From the NCBI RefSeq assembly GCF_003837865.1, contig NZ_RQIS01000024.1, positions 1 through 34,339 of the forward strand: a stretch of 34,339 nt of DNA. The letters are read 5' to 3'. Below the pieces are notes generated by a model, which did not search any database, had not been told where the DNA came from, and was given only the letters and a program-made list of their open reading frames with translations. This DNA is from Paraburkholderia dinghuensis (lineage in GTDB: Bacteria; Pseudomonadota; Gammaproteobacteria; Burkholderiales; Burkholderiaceae). Every line of letters begins with the position of its first letter. Within the stretch, counting starts at the first letter, position 1. The position numbers and the translations under genes were made by a program. Of the stretch, positions 8,020 through 16,202 are shown piece by piece.

Positions 8020-8231
8020 CAGCACACTAGTCCGTTCAGCTTGTCCCGCGCTTTTGTCCCCGCCGAATCCCACTCTGCTCGCGGTTTTCCCTCCGCTTTT
8101 CACGTATCACCTTCACAACCTGCGTTAGTGCATTAATTCATAACAGTTTTTGTTTTTTTATTCGACTTTCAGAAGTGCCGCTAAGTCATTGTTCTAACGG
8201 ACAAATCTCGTTAAAAAACGCTCCGCGTCCC
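8020..8231. other. Intergenic region before the dcw promoter, no gene seen
   Basis: This 212-base stretch between the coq7 terminator and the mraZ promoter has no open frame with coding character. It is notably AT-rich around 8137-8164, including a run of seven T, in contrast to its GC-rich surroundings. It may act as an upstream promoter element; nothing specific can be assigned. Confidence 0.5.
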
Positions 8232-8258
8232 TTGACCCTCGTGGGGCGTTACTCTAAA
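8232..8258 (+). promoter_or_regulatory. Putative promoter of the mraZ/dcw operon
   Basis: TTGACC at 8232-8237 is a good -35 match. A -10 of the form TCTAAA lies at 8253-8258, 15 bases downstream, a slightly short spacer. Transcription would begin around 8265, inside the tandem repeats, which fits repression by MraZ. The leader before the mraZ start would be about 105 bases. Confidence 0.5.
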
Positions 8259-8259
8259 G

Positions 8260-8309
8260 TGGGAGACAGTGTGAGAAAGTGTATTTTCGTGTGATTTCGG
8301 GTGTCAGTT
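8260..8309 (+). promoter_or_regulatory. MraZ-type operator: tandem 10-bp TGNGA-like repeats
   Basis: Five units with an exact 10-base period are visible: TGGGAGACAG, TGTGAGAAAG, TGTATTTTCG, TGTGATTTCG and a degenerate GGTGTCAGTT. E. coli MraZ is known to bind TGGGN direct repeats separated by 5 bases, which is the same period, in the mraZ promoter. The position, just downstream of the putative promoter of the mraZ gene itself, supports autoregulation of the dcw cluster. Inferred from pattern; not proven. Confidence 0.65.
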
Positions 8310-8369
8310 CGGGTAAATTTTTTAAAATTGGGGCAGGCGGCTAGCGGTCCCGGGTGAGAGGGGAGCAAA

Positions 8370-8798
8370 TTGTTCCAGGGGGCGTCGGCGCTGACACTCG
8401 ATGCGAAAGGACGGATGTCGATTCCGTCGCGCTATCGGGACGCGCTGCAACAACAGGCAGAAGGACGGGTGACGATTACCAAGCACCCGGACGGCTGCCT
8501 GTTGCTCTTTCCTCGCCCCGAATGGGAAGTATTCCGCGCGAAGGTTGCCGGGTTGCCGATGGATGCACATTGGTGGCGTCGTATTTTTCTCGGCAATGCG
8601 TCCGATGTCGATCTCGACGGCGCGGGTCGCGTACTCGTTTCACCTGAATTGCGTCTCGCAGCGGGAATGGAAAAGGAAGTCATGCTGCTTGGCATGGGTA
8701 GTCATTTTGAGTTGTGGGATGCGCAGACCTACGCGGCTAAGGAACAGGCCGCGATGGCGCAGGGCATGCCCGACGCCCTGAAGAATTTCACGTTCTGA
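8370..8798 (+). CDS. mraZ: Transcriptional regulator MraZ
   Basis: A DNA-binding regulator with two SpoVT-AbrB-like domains (about residues 5-52 and 81-124) that oligomerises into rings and represses the mraZ/dcw promoter. The 142 residues show the family patterns L-D-A-K-G-R-M-S-I-P (10-19) and the second-copy L-D-G-A-G-R-V-L-V-S-P. The reading frame opens with TTG at 8370, 5 bases after GAGGGGAG; no ATG or GTG precedes the conserved MFQGASALTLD start, so TTG is the likely initiator. A rare start codon would limit expression of this repressor. It is the first gene of the dcw cluster, 17 bases before rsmH. Confident identification. Confidence 0.93.
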   Translation: MFQGASALTLDAKGRMSIPSRYRDALQQQAEGRVTITKHPDGCLLLFPRPEWEVFRAKVAGLPMDAHWWRRIFLGNASDVDLDGAGRVLVSPELRLAAGMEKEVMLLGMGSHFELWDAQTYAAKEQAAMAQGMPDALKNFTF

Positions 8799-8815
8799 TC
8801 GCGGTTTAGAGAGCT

Positions 8816-9769
8816 ATGTCATCTGCGATGGGACAAGGATTGCAGCATCGCACGGTGCTGCTCGACGAAGCGGTCGATGCACTCGTCACGCGTGCGGACG
8901 GCGTCTATGTGGACGGCACGTTCGGGCGTGGCGGGCATAGCCGCGCGGTTCTCGCGAGGCTGTCCGAAGCCGGGCGCCTGATCGCGTTCGACAAGGACCC
9001 GCAGGCGATCGCGACGGCCGCGACGATCGAGGACTCGCGTTTTTCGATCGTGCACGAAAGCTTTGCTTCTCTGAGCGACGCTCTGGCGTCGCGCGGGGTA
9101 GGGCGTGTGTCGGGTGTGCTGCTGGATCTTGGTGTGTCGTCGCCGCAATTCGACGACCCGCAGCGCGGCTTTAGTTTCCGCGCGGATGGCCCGCTCGACA
9201 TGCGGATGGACCCGACGCGCGGCGAGTCTGCCGCTGACTGGCTCGCGCGGGCCACGGTGCAGGAACTGACGGAGGTGATACGGGATTATGGGGAAGAACG
9301 GTTTGCTTTTCAGATTGCAAAGGCGCTTGTTGCTCGCCGGGCAGAATCCGACCGTCTCGGGCCTCTCGACAGCACGAGCGAGCTTGCCCAAATCGTGGCT
9401 AACGTCGTCAAGACACGTGAGAAGGGTAAGGACCCGGCAACCCGCACCTTTCAGGCTATACGGATTCACGTCAATCAAGAGCTTGCGGAGTTGCAGGTCG
9501 TTCTAGAAGCGGCGTTGACGTCGCTGGAGCAGGGGGGGCGGCTCGTGGTCATCAGCTTTCATTCGCTCGAAGACCGGATCGTCAAGCGGTTCATGCAGGC
9601 GCACGCGAGTGCGCCTGCTGTCGATCGTCGCCTGCCGATTCGTGCCGTCGATCTGCCGAGCCCGCCGCTTAAACTGATCGGCCGTGTGTTCGCTAGCGAC
9701 GCCGAAGTCGCGGCGAACCCGCGCGCCCGCTCAGCCGTGATGCGCATCGCGGAGCGCGTCACGCCATGA
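8816..9769 (+). CDS. rsmH: 16S rRNA (cytosine(1402)-N(4))-methyltransferase RsmH (MraW)
   Basis: An S-adenosylmethionine-dependent methyltransferase that modifies C1402 in the P-site of 16S rRNA. The 317 residues match the family length (about 313). The SAM-binding motif V-D-G-T-F-G-R-G-G-H-S (32-42) and the signature L-L-D-L-G-V-S-S-P-Q-F-D-D-P-Q-R-G-F-S (102-120) are intact, as is the late S-F-H-S-L-E-D-R motif. An in-frame ATG at 8828 (M-G-Q-G-L-Q-H-R) could be the true start, as many relatives begin at the equivalent point; the upstream AGAGAG slightly favours 8816. Its stop overlaps the ftsL start by ATGA, implying coupled translation. Confidence 0.93.
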   Translation: MSSAMGQGLQHRTVLLDEAVDALVTRADGVYVDGTFGRGGHSRAVLARLSEAGRLIAFDKDPQAIATAATIEDSRFSIVHESFASLSDALASRGVGRVSGVLLDLGVSSPQFDDPQRGFSFRADGPLDMRMDPTRGESAADWLARATVQELTEVIRDYGEERFAFQIAKALVARRAESDRLGPLDSTSELAQIVANVVKTREKGKDPATRTFQAIRIHVNQELAELQVVLEAALTSLEQGGRLVVISFHSLEDRIVKRFMQAHASAPAVDRRLPIRAVDLPSPPLKLIGRVFASDAEVAANPRARSAVMRIAERVTP

Positions 9770-10122
9770 GCCGCCTGAACATCTTCCTGCTGATCGTCGT
9801 GATGGGCTGTGCGTTGTCGGTCGTCAATGCCACTAATCAGCAGCGTCAGTTCTTCATCCAGTTGCAGCGTGCGCAGTCGCAGGAGCGCCAGCTTCAGCAG
9901 GACTATGCGCAGCTCCAGTATCAGCAGAGCGCACTGTCGAGGTCGGCTCGCATCGAACAGCTCGCCACCGACTCGCTCAAGATGCAGCCCGTCGCGACCG
10001 GACGAACGCAATATCTGACCCTCGCGCCCGGGGCCGCCACCGCCTCGGACGCACCCGTGCCCACGTCGGCGCCGGTCTCCTCCACGGCCGCTACTTCGAG
10101 CCGTAGCGGAGGCACGCGATGA
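9766..10122 (+). CDS. ftsL: Cell division protein FtsL
   Basis: A small bitopic membrane protein that forms the FtsQLB divisome subcomplex and activates FtsWI. Of 118 residues, 4-22 form one transmembrane helix (N-I-F-L-L-I-V-V-M-G-C-A-L-S-V-V), followed by a Gln/Arg-rich periplasmic coiled coil (about 24-68) and a tail rich in Ala, Thr, Ser and Pro (about 85-118). The cytoplasmic part is only a few residues, much shorter than the roughly 35-residue segment of E. coli FtsL. The start overlaps the rsmH stop (ATGA) and the stop overlaps the ftsI start (ATGA). Sequence conservation is low in this family; position in the cluster is the main support. Confidence 0.9.
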   Translation: MSRLNIFLLIVVMGCALSVVNATNQQRQFFIQLQRAQSQERQLQQDYAQLQYQQSALSRSARIEQLATDSLKMQPVATGRTQYLTLAPGAATASDAPVPTSAPVSSTAATSSRSGGTR

Positions 10123-12014
10123 AAAAGGGCAATAGCCGCAAGAGCGTCGCCTTTTCATCGAATCCGATCCTGTCCGTGCGGCTGCCGATGTGGCGCTCGA
10201 AGCTCGTCGTGTTCCTGCTTTTCATGGCGTTTGCTGCGCTTGCCGCGCGCGCGTTCTGGATCCAGGGCCCGGGCAATGCGTTCTATCAAAAGCAGGGTGA
10301 AAGCCGCTATCAGCGCACGGTCGAATTGCCTGCCACGCGCGGCAAAATCCTCGACCGCAACGGGCTCGTTCTCGCGACGAGCCTGCCCGTGCGCGCCATC
10401 TGGGCGATCCCTGAAGACGTGCCCGACGATCTCGGCGCCGACAAGCTGACCCAGCTCGGCCAGTTGCTCAGCGTGCCGACGACCGACCTGCGCAAGAAGC
10501 TCTCCGAAGGCAAAAGTTTCGTCTACGTGAAGCGCCAGGTACCGCTCGACGTCGCCGCCAAAGTGGCGGCACTCGACATTCCGGGCATCTATCAGCGTAA
10601 CGAATACAAGCGCTTCTATCCGGAGGGCGAGGTCACGGCTCACCTGATCGGCTTCACGAATGTTGAAGACGAGGGGCAGGAGGGCGTCGAGCTCAGCAAC
10701 GAAAAGATTCTCGAAGGCGTGTCGGGCATCCGTCACGTCATCAAGGACCGCATGGGCCACGTGGTCGAGGATCTCGACGAGCAGGTCGTGCCGCACGATG
10801 GACAGGACGTGCGTCTGTCGATTGACAGCAAGATCCAGTACATCGCCTATTCGAACCTGAAGGCCGCCGTGGAGAAGTTCAAGGCGAAGGCCGGCGCGGC
10901 CATGGTGGTGGACGTGCGCACGGGTGAAGTGCTCGCGCTCGTCAATTATCCGACCTACAACCCGAACGATCGCTCGCGCCTCACGGGCGAGCAGCTGCGC
11001 AACCGCGCCCTGACCGACGTGTTCGAGCCCGGCTCGATCATGAAGCCGTTCACGGTGTCGCTCGCGCTCGATCTGCACAGGGTTTCGCCCACTACACTGG
11101 TGGATACGGGCCCGGGCCGCTTCATGCTGGACGGCGCGCAGATCACCGACGACAGTGCGTTCGGCGTCCTGACCGTGGGCGGCGTGATCCAGAAGTCGAG
11201 CAACATTGGCGCGACGAAGATCGCGATGACGCTCAAGCCCGAAGAAATGTGGAACATGTATACGAGCATCGGACTGGGCCAGGCGCCGAAGGTCGGGTTC
11301 CCCGGCGCGGTGGCGGGACGTCTGCGTCCCTGGAAAAGCTGGCGTCGCATCGAGCAGGCGACGATGTCGTACGGCTATGGCCTGTCGGTGTCGTTGTTCC
11401 AGCTTGCGCGCGCCTATACGGCGATCGCGCACGATGGCCAGATTCTTCCCGTCACGATCTTCCGGCATCCGGGCGACGACCAGCAGCAGGTCGCGGGCAC
11501 GCAGGTCTTCGCGCCGACCACCGCGCGCGAAGTGCGCACGATGCTCGAGTCCGTGGTGTCGACGCAGGGCACATCGCCGGATGCAGCGGTGCCGGGTTAC
11601 CGGGTCGGTGGCAAGTCAGGTACGGCGTACAAGCATGTGGGTCGCGGCTACGACAAGTCGAAGTACCGCGCGTCGTTCGTCGGCATGGCGCCGATGCCGA
11701 ATCCGCGTATCGTCGTTGCCGTATCGGTCGACGAGCCAACCGCCGGCAGCCACTTCGGCGGCCAGGTGTCGGGTCCGGTGTTCTCGAGCATCGTCGGCGA
11801 TACGCTGCGCTCGCTGAACGTGCCGCCCGATATGCCCGTCAAGCAGCTCGTCGTCTCCGACGACACCGCACCGGCGACGCCGCCGAGCACGCCCGCGTCG
11901 GGCGCCGCCGCCTCGCCGGTCAAGCGCATTGCCGCCACGCCCAAGGTCGCTGCGGCGACCCGTCAACTGACTGTCGCCGATAACGCGAAAAACCGTCCCG
12001 GAGTCGTTCGATGA
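10119..12014 (+). CDS. ftsI: Septal peptidoglycan transpeptidase FtsI (PBP3)
   Basis: A class B penicillin-binding protein that cross-links septal peptidoglycan together with FtsW. Of 631 residues, about 28-46 form the membrane anchor, followed by the pedestal domain and the transpeptidase domain. Active-site motifs are S-I-M-K (Ser306 nucleophile, Lys309), S-S-N (360-362) and K-S-G-T (499-502), spaced as in E. coli PBP3. The protein is longer than E. coli FtsI (588) because of a C-terminal tail of about 55 residues rich in Pro, Ala, Ser and Thr, beyond the last conserved domain segment. Both ends overlap neighbours by ATGA (ftsL upstream, murE downstream). Confidence 0.95.
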   Translation: MKKGNSRKSVAFSSNPILSVRLPMWRSKLVVFLLFMAFAALAARAFWIQGPGNAFYQKQGESRYQRTVELPATRGKILDRNGLVLATSLPVRAIWAIPEDVPDDLGADKLTQLGQLLSVPTTDLRKKLSEGKSFVYVKRQVPLDVAAKVAALDIPGIYQRNEYKRFYPEGEVTAHLIGFTNVEDEGQEGVELSNEKILEGVSGIRHVIKDRMGHVVEDLDEQVVPHDGQDVRLSIDSKIQYIAYSNLKAAVEKFKAKAGAAMVVDVRTGEVLALVNYPTYNPNDRSRLTGEQLRNRALTDVFEPGSIMKPFTVSLALDLHRVSPTTLVDTGPGRFMLDGAQITDDSAFGVLTVGGVIQKSSNIGATKIAMTLKPEEMWNMYTSIGLGQAPKVGFPGAVAGRLRPWKSWRRIEQATMSYGYGLSVSLFQLARAYTAIAHDGQILPVTIFRHPGDDQQQVAGTQVFAPTTAREVRTMLESVVSTQGTSPDAAVPGYRVGGKSGTAYKHVGRGYDKSKYRASFVGMAPMPNPRIVVAVSVDEPTAGSHFGGQVSGPVFSSIVGDTLRSLNVPPDMPVKQLVVSDDTAPATPPSTPASGAAASPVKRIAATPKVAAATRQLTVADNAKNRPGVVR

Positions 12015-13570
12015 GCGCCACGCGCACCCAGCATCCCGCGCACCGGCAGATCGCGGACGCCCTCGCGTGGCTGCGCGCGCACGTCTCGCCACAGGCCGAC
12101 CTGCATGCCGACACGCGTTCGCTCAAAGCGGGCGACGTGTTCGTCGCGTATGCGGTCGAGGGGGCGGACAACCGCGGGCATATCGACAAAGCCATCGAGT
12201 GTGGCGCAAGCGCCGTTCTCTATCAGCCGGAAGGTTTCGCGGGCCAGCTTGACGCGTCGATATCACTCGCGGTGCCGCAGCTCGACGTGCTGGCGGGAGA
12301 GATCGCGAGCGGCTGGTACAGCGATCCGAGCGACGCGATGCTTGTGGTCGGCGTGACTGGCACCAACGGCAAGACGTCGTGCAGCCAGTGGGTCGCGTCG
12401 GCGCTCACGGCGATCGGCCAGAAGTGCGCCATCGTCGGTACGCTCGGTAGCGGTTTTCCGGGGCAGCTCGTCCATACGGGCTTCACGACACCCGACGCGT
12501 CGCAGTTGCAGCGCAGCCTTGCACATCTGCGTGAATCCGGGGCGCAGGCCGTGGCGATGGAAGTGTCGTCGCACGCGCTGCATCAGGGACGCGTGAATGG
12601 CACCTCGTTCGATATCGCGATCTTCACGAATCTCACGCAGGATCACCTCGACTATCACCGCACCTTCGACGCCTACGAGGCCGCGAAGTCGCGGCTTTTC
12701 GCTTGGCCGGGGCTGCGCGCAGCGGTGATCAACGCCGACGATGCAGCGGGCCAGCGCCTGATCGCCTCGACGCGTGGTCATGCGCGCACAATCGCTTACG
12801 GCGTCCAGTTGCCCGCTGGCGATGCGCCGATCGATCGCATGGACGCGGACGCCTGGCTGCGCGCAACGAACGTGCGCGCGACGGCCGCGGGCACGGCGTT
12901 TCATCTCGCGACTTCGGACTGGGGCGATGCCGAAGTCGAAGTAGAGACGCTCGGCCTCTTCAACGTGAGCAATCTGCTCGGCGTGCTCGGCGCGCTCCTC
13001 GCGGCGAACGTGCCGTTCGTGGCAGCGCTCGGCGAACTTGCGAAGCTGCAGCCGGTGAACGGCCGCATGGAGCGACTGGGTGGCCGCATCGATCATGACG
13101 AGCCGCTCGTCGTCATCGATTATGCGCACACACCCGACGCGCTCGAAAAAACGCTGGAGGCGCTGCGCCCGATCGCGGCGGCGCGTGGCGGCCAGCTCGT
13201 CTGCATGTTCGGCTGCGGCGGCGATCGCGACGCGACCAAGCGTCCGCTGATGGGCGCGATTGCGGAACGGATCGCCGATCAGGTCGTCGTGACGAGCGAC
13301 AACCCGCGCAGCGAGTCGCCCGCCGCGATCATCGACCAGATCGCCGCCGGCATGCACGAGAGCGCAAAGATCCGCCGCATCGAGGACCGCGCGAGCGCGA
13401 TCCTGCAGGCGGTGCGAGGCGCGTCGCGTGAAGACGTCGTCGTGCTGGCCGGCAAGGGCCACGAGTCGACTCAGGAAATCATGGGCAAGAAGCGAGCGTT
13501 TTCCGATCAGGACCACGCACGGCTTGCTCTCGCAGCCCGTGTCGCGCACGGGCGCGGAGGTGGTGAATGA
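12011..13570 (+). CDS. murE: UDP-MurNAc-L-Ala-D-Glu:meso-diaminopimelate ligase MurE
   Basis: A cytoplasmic Mur ligase that adds the third residue of the peptidoglycan stem peptide. The 519 residues contain the ATP loop G-T-N-G-K-T-S (117-123), a central Mur domain and a C-terminal domain with D-N-P-R at 430-433, the known determinant of meso-diaminopimelate rather than lysine specificity, plus K-G-H-E at 482-485. This predicts A1-gamma type peptidoglycan. The start overlaps the ftsI stop (ATGA) and the end overlaps the murF start. Length is slightly above E. coli MurE (495). Confidence 0.95.
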   Translation: MSATRTQHPAHRQIADALAWLRAHVSPQADLHADTRSLKAGDVFVAYAVEGADNRGHIDKAIECGASAVLYQPEGFAGQLDASISLAVPQLDVLAGEIASGWYSDPSDAMLVVGVTGTNGKTSCSQWVASALTAIGQKCAIVGTLGSGFPGQLVHTGFTTPDASQLQRSLAHLRESGAQAVAMEVSSHALHQGRVNGTSFDIAIFTNLTQDHLDYHRTFDAYEAAKSRLFAWPGLRAAVINADDAAGQRLIASTRGHARTIAYGVQLPAGDAPIDRMDADAWLRATNVRATAAGTAFHLATSDWGDAEVEVETLGLFNVSNLLGVLGALLAANVPFVAALGELAKLQPVNGRMERLGGRIDHDEPLVVIDYAHTPDALEKTLEALRPIAAARGGQLVCMFGCGGDRDATKRPLMGAIAERIADQVVVTSDNPRSESPAAIIDQIAAGMHESAKIRRIEDRASAILQAVRGASREDVVVLAGKGHESTQEIMGKKRAFSDQDHARLALAARVAHGRGGGE

Positions 13571-14979
13571 CGATGCTTTCCCTGCTCGATGCAGCGGCGT
13601 TGATTCCGGGCGCGAGTGTGCTCGGCGACGAGAACGCGACGTTCGAGCGTATTTCGACCGATAGCCGCACGGTCGGTCCCGGCGATCTCTTCGTGGCGCT
13701 CAAGGGCGACCGATTCGACGCACACGACTTCCTGCCCGAGGTGGCGAACCGGCACGTGAGCGCGGTGCTGGTCTCGCGCAGTCCCGGGGACTGGCGCATT
13801 CCGGCACTGCGCGTGGACGACACGCGCTCGGCGCTCGGTGCGCTCGCACTCGGCTGGCGGCGGCGCTTCACGCTGCCGCTCGTTGCGGTGACGGGTAGCA
13901 ACGGCAAGACGACGGTCAAGGAAATGATCGCGTCGATCTTCGCGGTGGCAGTGGGTGTTGAGCAACGGCTCGCGACCGCCGGGAACCTCAATAACGACAT
14001 CGGCGTACCGCTTACGCTGTTGCGTTTGTCGAGCGCGCATCGCCTCGCGGTCGTTGAACTCGGAATGAATCATCCGGGCGAAACGAGCGTGCTCGCGCAG
14101 TTCGCCGAGCCGACCGTCGCTGTCGTCAACAACGCACAGCGCGAGCACCAGGAATTCATGGCGACGGTGGAAGCCGTCGCGCTCGAGCACGCAAGCGTAA
14201 TCCACACGCTGAAGCCTGAAGGCGTCGCGGTGTTTCCCGCCGACGACGCCTACGCGGGTATCTGGCGCGTCGCCGCGACGGGCTCGCAGGTGCTCGATTT
14301 CGCGCTCCATACTGAAGAGCGCGCGATCGAGGCTGCGGTGACCGGCAAGCTCACGGGCAACCGTCTCGCGATCGCGACGCCTGACGGTCATATCGAAGTC
14401 GAATTGCAGGTGCTTGGCGCACACAACGCACACAACGCGCTCGCTGCTGCTGCAGCGGCGCTGGCAGCGGGCGTTTCACTCGATGCGATTCGTCGCGGGC
14501 TAGAAGGGTTTTCGCCGGTGAAGGGCCGTTTGCAGGTGAAACAGGCGGCGCTAGGGGAACTTGCGGGCGCCACGGTAATCGACGACACCTACAACGCAAA
14601 CCCGGACTCCGTGCGCGCGGCGATCGATGTGCTTGCCGCGAACGCTGCGCCGCGCGTGCTCGTGCTCGGCGACATGGGCGAAGTTGGCGACAACGGTCCC
14701 GCGTTTCACCAGGAGGTGGGCGCGTATGCGAAGGAGCGCGGCATCGACGCGCTCTACACGCTCGGCGACGCGGCGCGCGACACGTCGGAGGCATTCGGCG
14801 CGAACGCGATGCACGCCGCCGGCGTCGGCGAACTGGTGAACGCGCTGGCAGGAGCCGGTTACGGCAGCCGAGCAACGATCCTGGTGAAAGGCTCGCGCTT
14901 CATGCAGATGGAGCGTGTGGTGGCCGCGCTTACGAATCCGCATAACCCTGCGCCGGACGCTGCGTCCGGTGCGCACTGA
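13567..14979 (+). CDS. murF: UDP-MurNAc-tripeptide:D-alanyl-D-alanine ligase MurF
   Basis: Adds D-Ala-D-Ala to the UDP-MurNAc-tripeptide, the last cytoplasmic precursor step. The 470 residues carry the ATP loop G-S-N-G-K-T-T (Lys114), the family motif L-G-M-N-H-P-G-E, and D-D-T-Y-N-A-N-P-D-S in the C-terminal half. The ATG at 13567 overlaps the murE stop (ATGA); a second ATG two codons on is an alternative. The dipeptide substrate comes from Ddl, encoded further down the same cluster. The C-terminus ends in a short Pro/Ala-rich tail. 20 bases separate it from mraY. Confidence 0.95.
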   Translation: MTMLSLLDAAALIPGASVLGDENATFERISTDSRTVGPGDLFVALKGDRFDAHDFLPEVANRHVSAVLVSRSPGDWRIPALRVDDTRSALGALALGWRRRFTLPLVAVTGSNGKTTVKEMIASIFAVAVGVEQRLATAGNLNNDIGVPLTLLRLSSAHRLAVVELGMNHPGETSVLAQFAEPTVAVVNNAQREHQEFMATVEAVALEHASVIHTLKPEGVAVFPADDAYAGIWRVAATGSQVLDFALHTEERAIEAAVTGKLTGNRLAIATPDGHIEVELQVLGAHNAHNALAAAAAALAAGVSLDAIRRGLEGFSPVKGRLQVKQAALGELAGATVIDDTYNANPDSVRAAIDVLAANAAPRVLVLGDMGEVGDNGPAFHQEVGAYAKERGIDALYTLGDAARDTSEAFGANAMHAAGVGELVNALAGAGYGSRATILVKGSRFMQMERVVAALTNPHNPAPDAASGAH

Positions 14980-14999
14980 AATACAAAGGAATACAAGGC

Positions 15000-16169
15000 A
15001 TGCTACTGGCGCTGGCGCAATGGCTGCAGAATGACGCAAGCTTCTTGCGCGTGTTCAGTTATCTGACGTTCCGCGCGGTGATGGCGACCATCACCGCGAT
15101 GGCGATCGGGCTCTTCTGCGGCCCGTGGGTCATTCGTAAGCTGACCGCGATGAAGGTCGGTCAGGCGGTTCGCACGGACGGCCCGCAAACGCACCTCGTG
15201 AAGTCGGGCACGCCGACCATGGGCGGCGTGCTGATCCTGATGGGCATCGCAGTTTCGACGCTGCTTTGGGGCGACCTCACGAACCGCTTCATCTGGATCG
15301 TCATGCTGGTGACGTTCGGCTTCGGCATGATCGGCTGGGTCGACGATTATCGCAAAGTCGTCCACAAGGACCCGCGCGGTATGTCGTCGCGCGAGAAGTA
15401 CTTCTGGCAATCGGTGATCGGCCTTTTCGCGGCCGTGTATCTCGCGTTCAGCGTATCCGAGGCGAACAACGTGCGCGTGTTCGATCTCTTCATGGCGTGG
15501 CTGCGCAGTGGCTTCTCGATGGGCCTGCCCGCACGTGCGGACCTCTTGCTGCCGTTTTTGAAGTCGATGACGTATCCGCTCGGCGTGTGGGGCTTCATCG
15601 CACTCACGTATTTCGTGATCGTCGGCGCGAGCAACGCAGTCAATCTCACCGACGGTCTCGATGGCCTCGTCATCATGCCGGTCGTGCTCGTGGGTGGGTC
15701 GCTCGGCGTGTTCGCCTACGTGATGGGTAGCTCCGTCTATTCGAAATATCTGCTGTTCCCGCACATTCCCGGTGCGGGTGAATTGCTCATCTTCTGCGCG
15801 GCGATGGGTGGGGCAGGGCTCGCGTTCCTCTGGTTCAACACGCATCCCGCGCAGGTGTTCATGGGCGACGTGGGCGCGCTCGCGCTCGGCGGCGCCCTTG
15901 GCACCATCGCCGTGATCGTGCGCCAGGAGATCGTGCTCTTCATCATGGGCGGCATCTTCGTCGCGGAGACGCTCTCCGTCATGCTGCAAGTCACATGGTT
16001 CAAATATACGAAGAAGCGTTACGGCGAGGGCCGCCGCATCTTCAAGATGGCGCCGCTGCATCACCATTTCGAGTTGTCCGGCTGGAAAGAAACGCAGGTG
16101 GTCGTGCGTTTCTGGATCATCACGTTGATGCTGTGTCTGTTTGGTTTGTCCACTCTCAAGCTGCGTTGA
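15000..16169 (+). CDS. mraY: Phospho-N-acetylmuramoyl-pentapeptide transferase MraY
   Basis: An integral inner membrane enzyme that transfers phospho-MurNAc-pentapeptide to undecaprenyl phosphate, making lipid I. The 389 residues, rich in hydrophobic segments, fit the ten-helix topology. Conserved Asp pair D-D-Y (115-117) and the catalytic loop N-L-T-D-G-L-D-G-L (215-223) are present, as is the late H-H-H-F-E motif next to P-L. AAGGA lies about 8 bases before the ATG. It is somewhat longer than E. coli MraY (360), with the extra residues near the cytoplasmic and periplasmic loops around 150-180. Confidence 0.95.
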   Translation: MLLALAQWLQNDASFLRVFSYLTFRAVMATITAMAIGLFCGPWVIRKLTAMKVGQAVRTDGPQTHLVKSGTPTMGGVLILMGIAVSTLLWGDLTNRFIWIVMLVTFGFGMIGWVDDYRKVVHKDPRGMSSREKYFWQSVIGLFAAVYLAFSVSEANNVRVFDLFMAWLRSGFSMGLPARADLLLPFLKSMTYPLGVWGFIALTYFVIVGASNAVNLTDGLDGLVIMPVVLVGGSLGVFAYVMGSSVYSKYLLFPHIPGAGELLIFCAAMGGAGLAFLWFNTHPAQVFMGDVGALALGGALGTIAVIVRQEIVLFIMGGIFVAETLSVMLQVTWFKYTKKRYGEGRRIFKMAPLHHHFELSGWKETQVVVRFWIITLMLCLFGLSTLKLR

Positions 16170-16202
16170 GCAGTCCCATCGAGTAAGAAAGGGAAACAAG
16201 CG

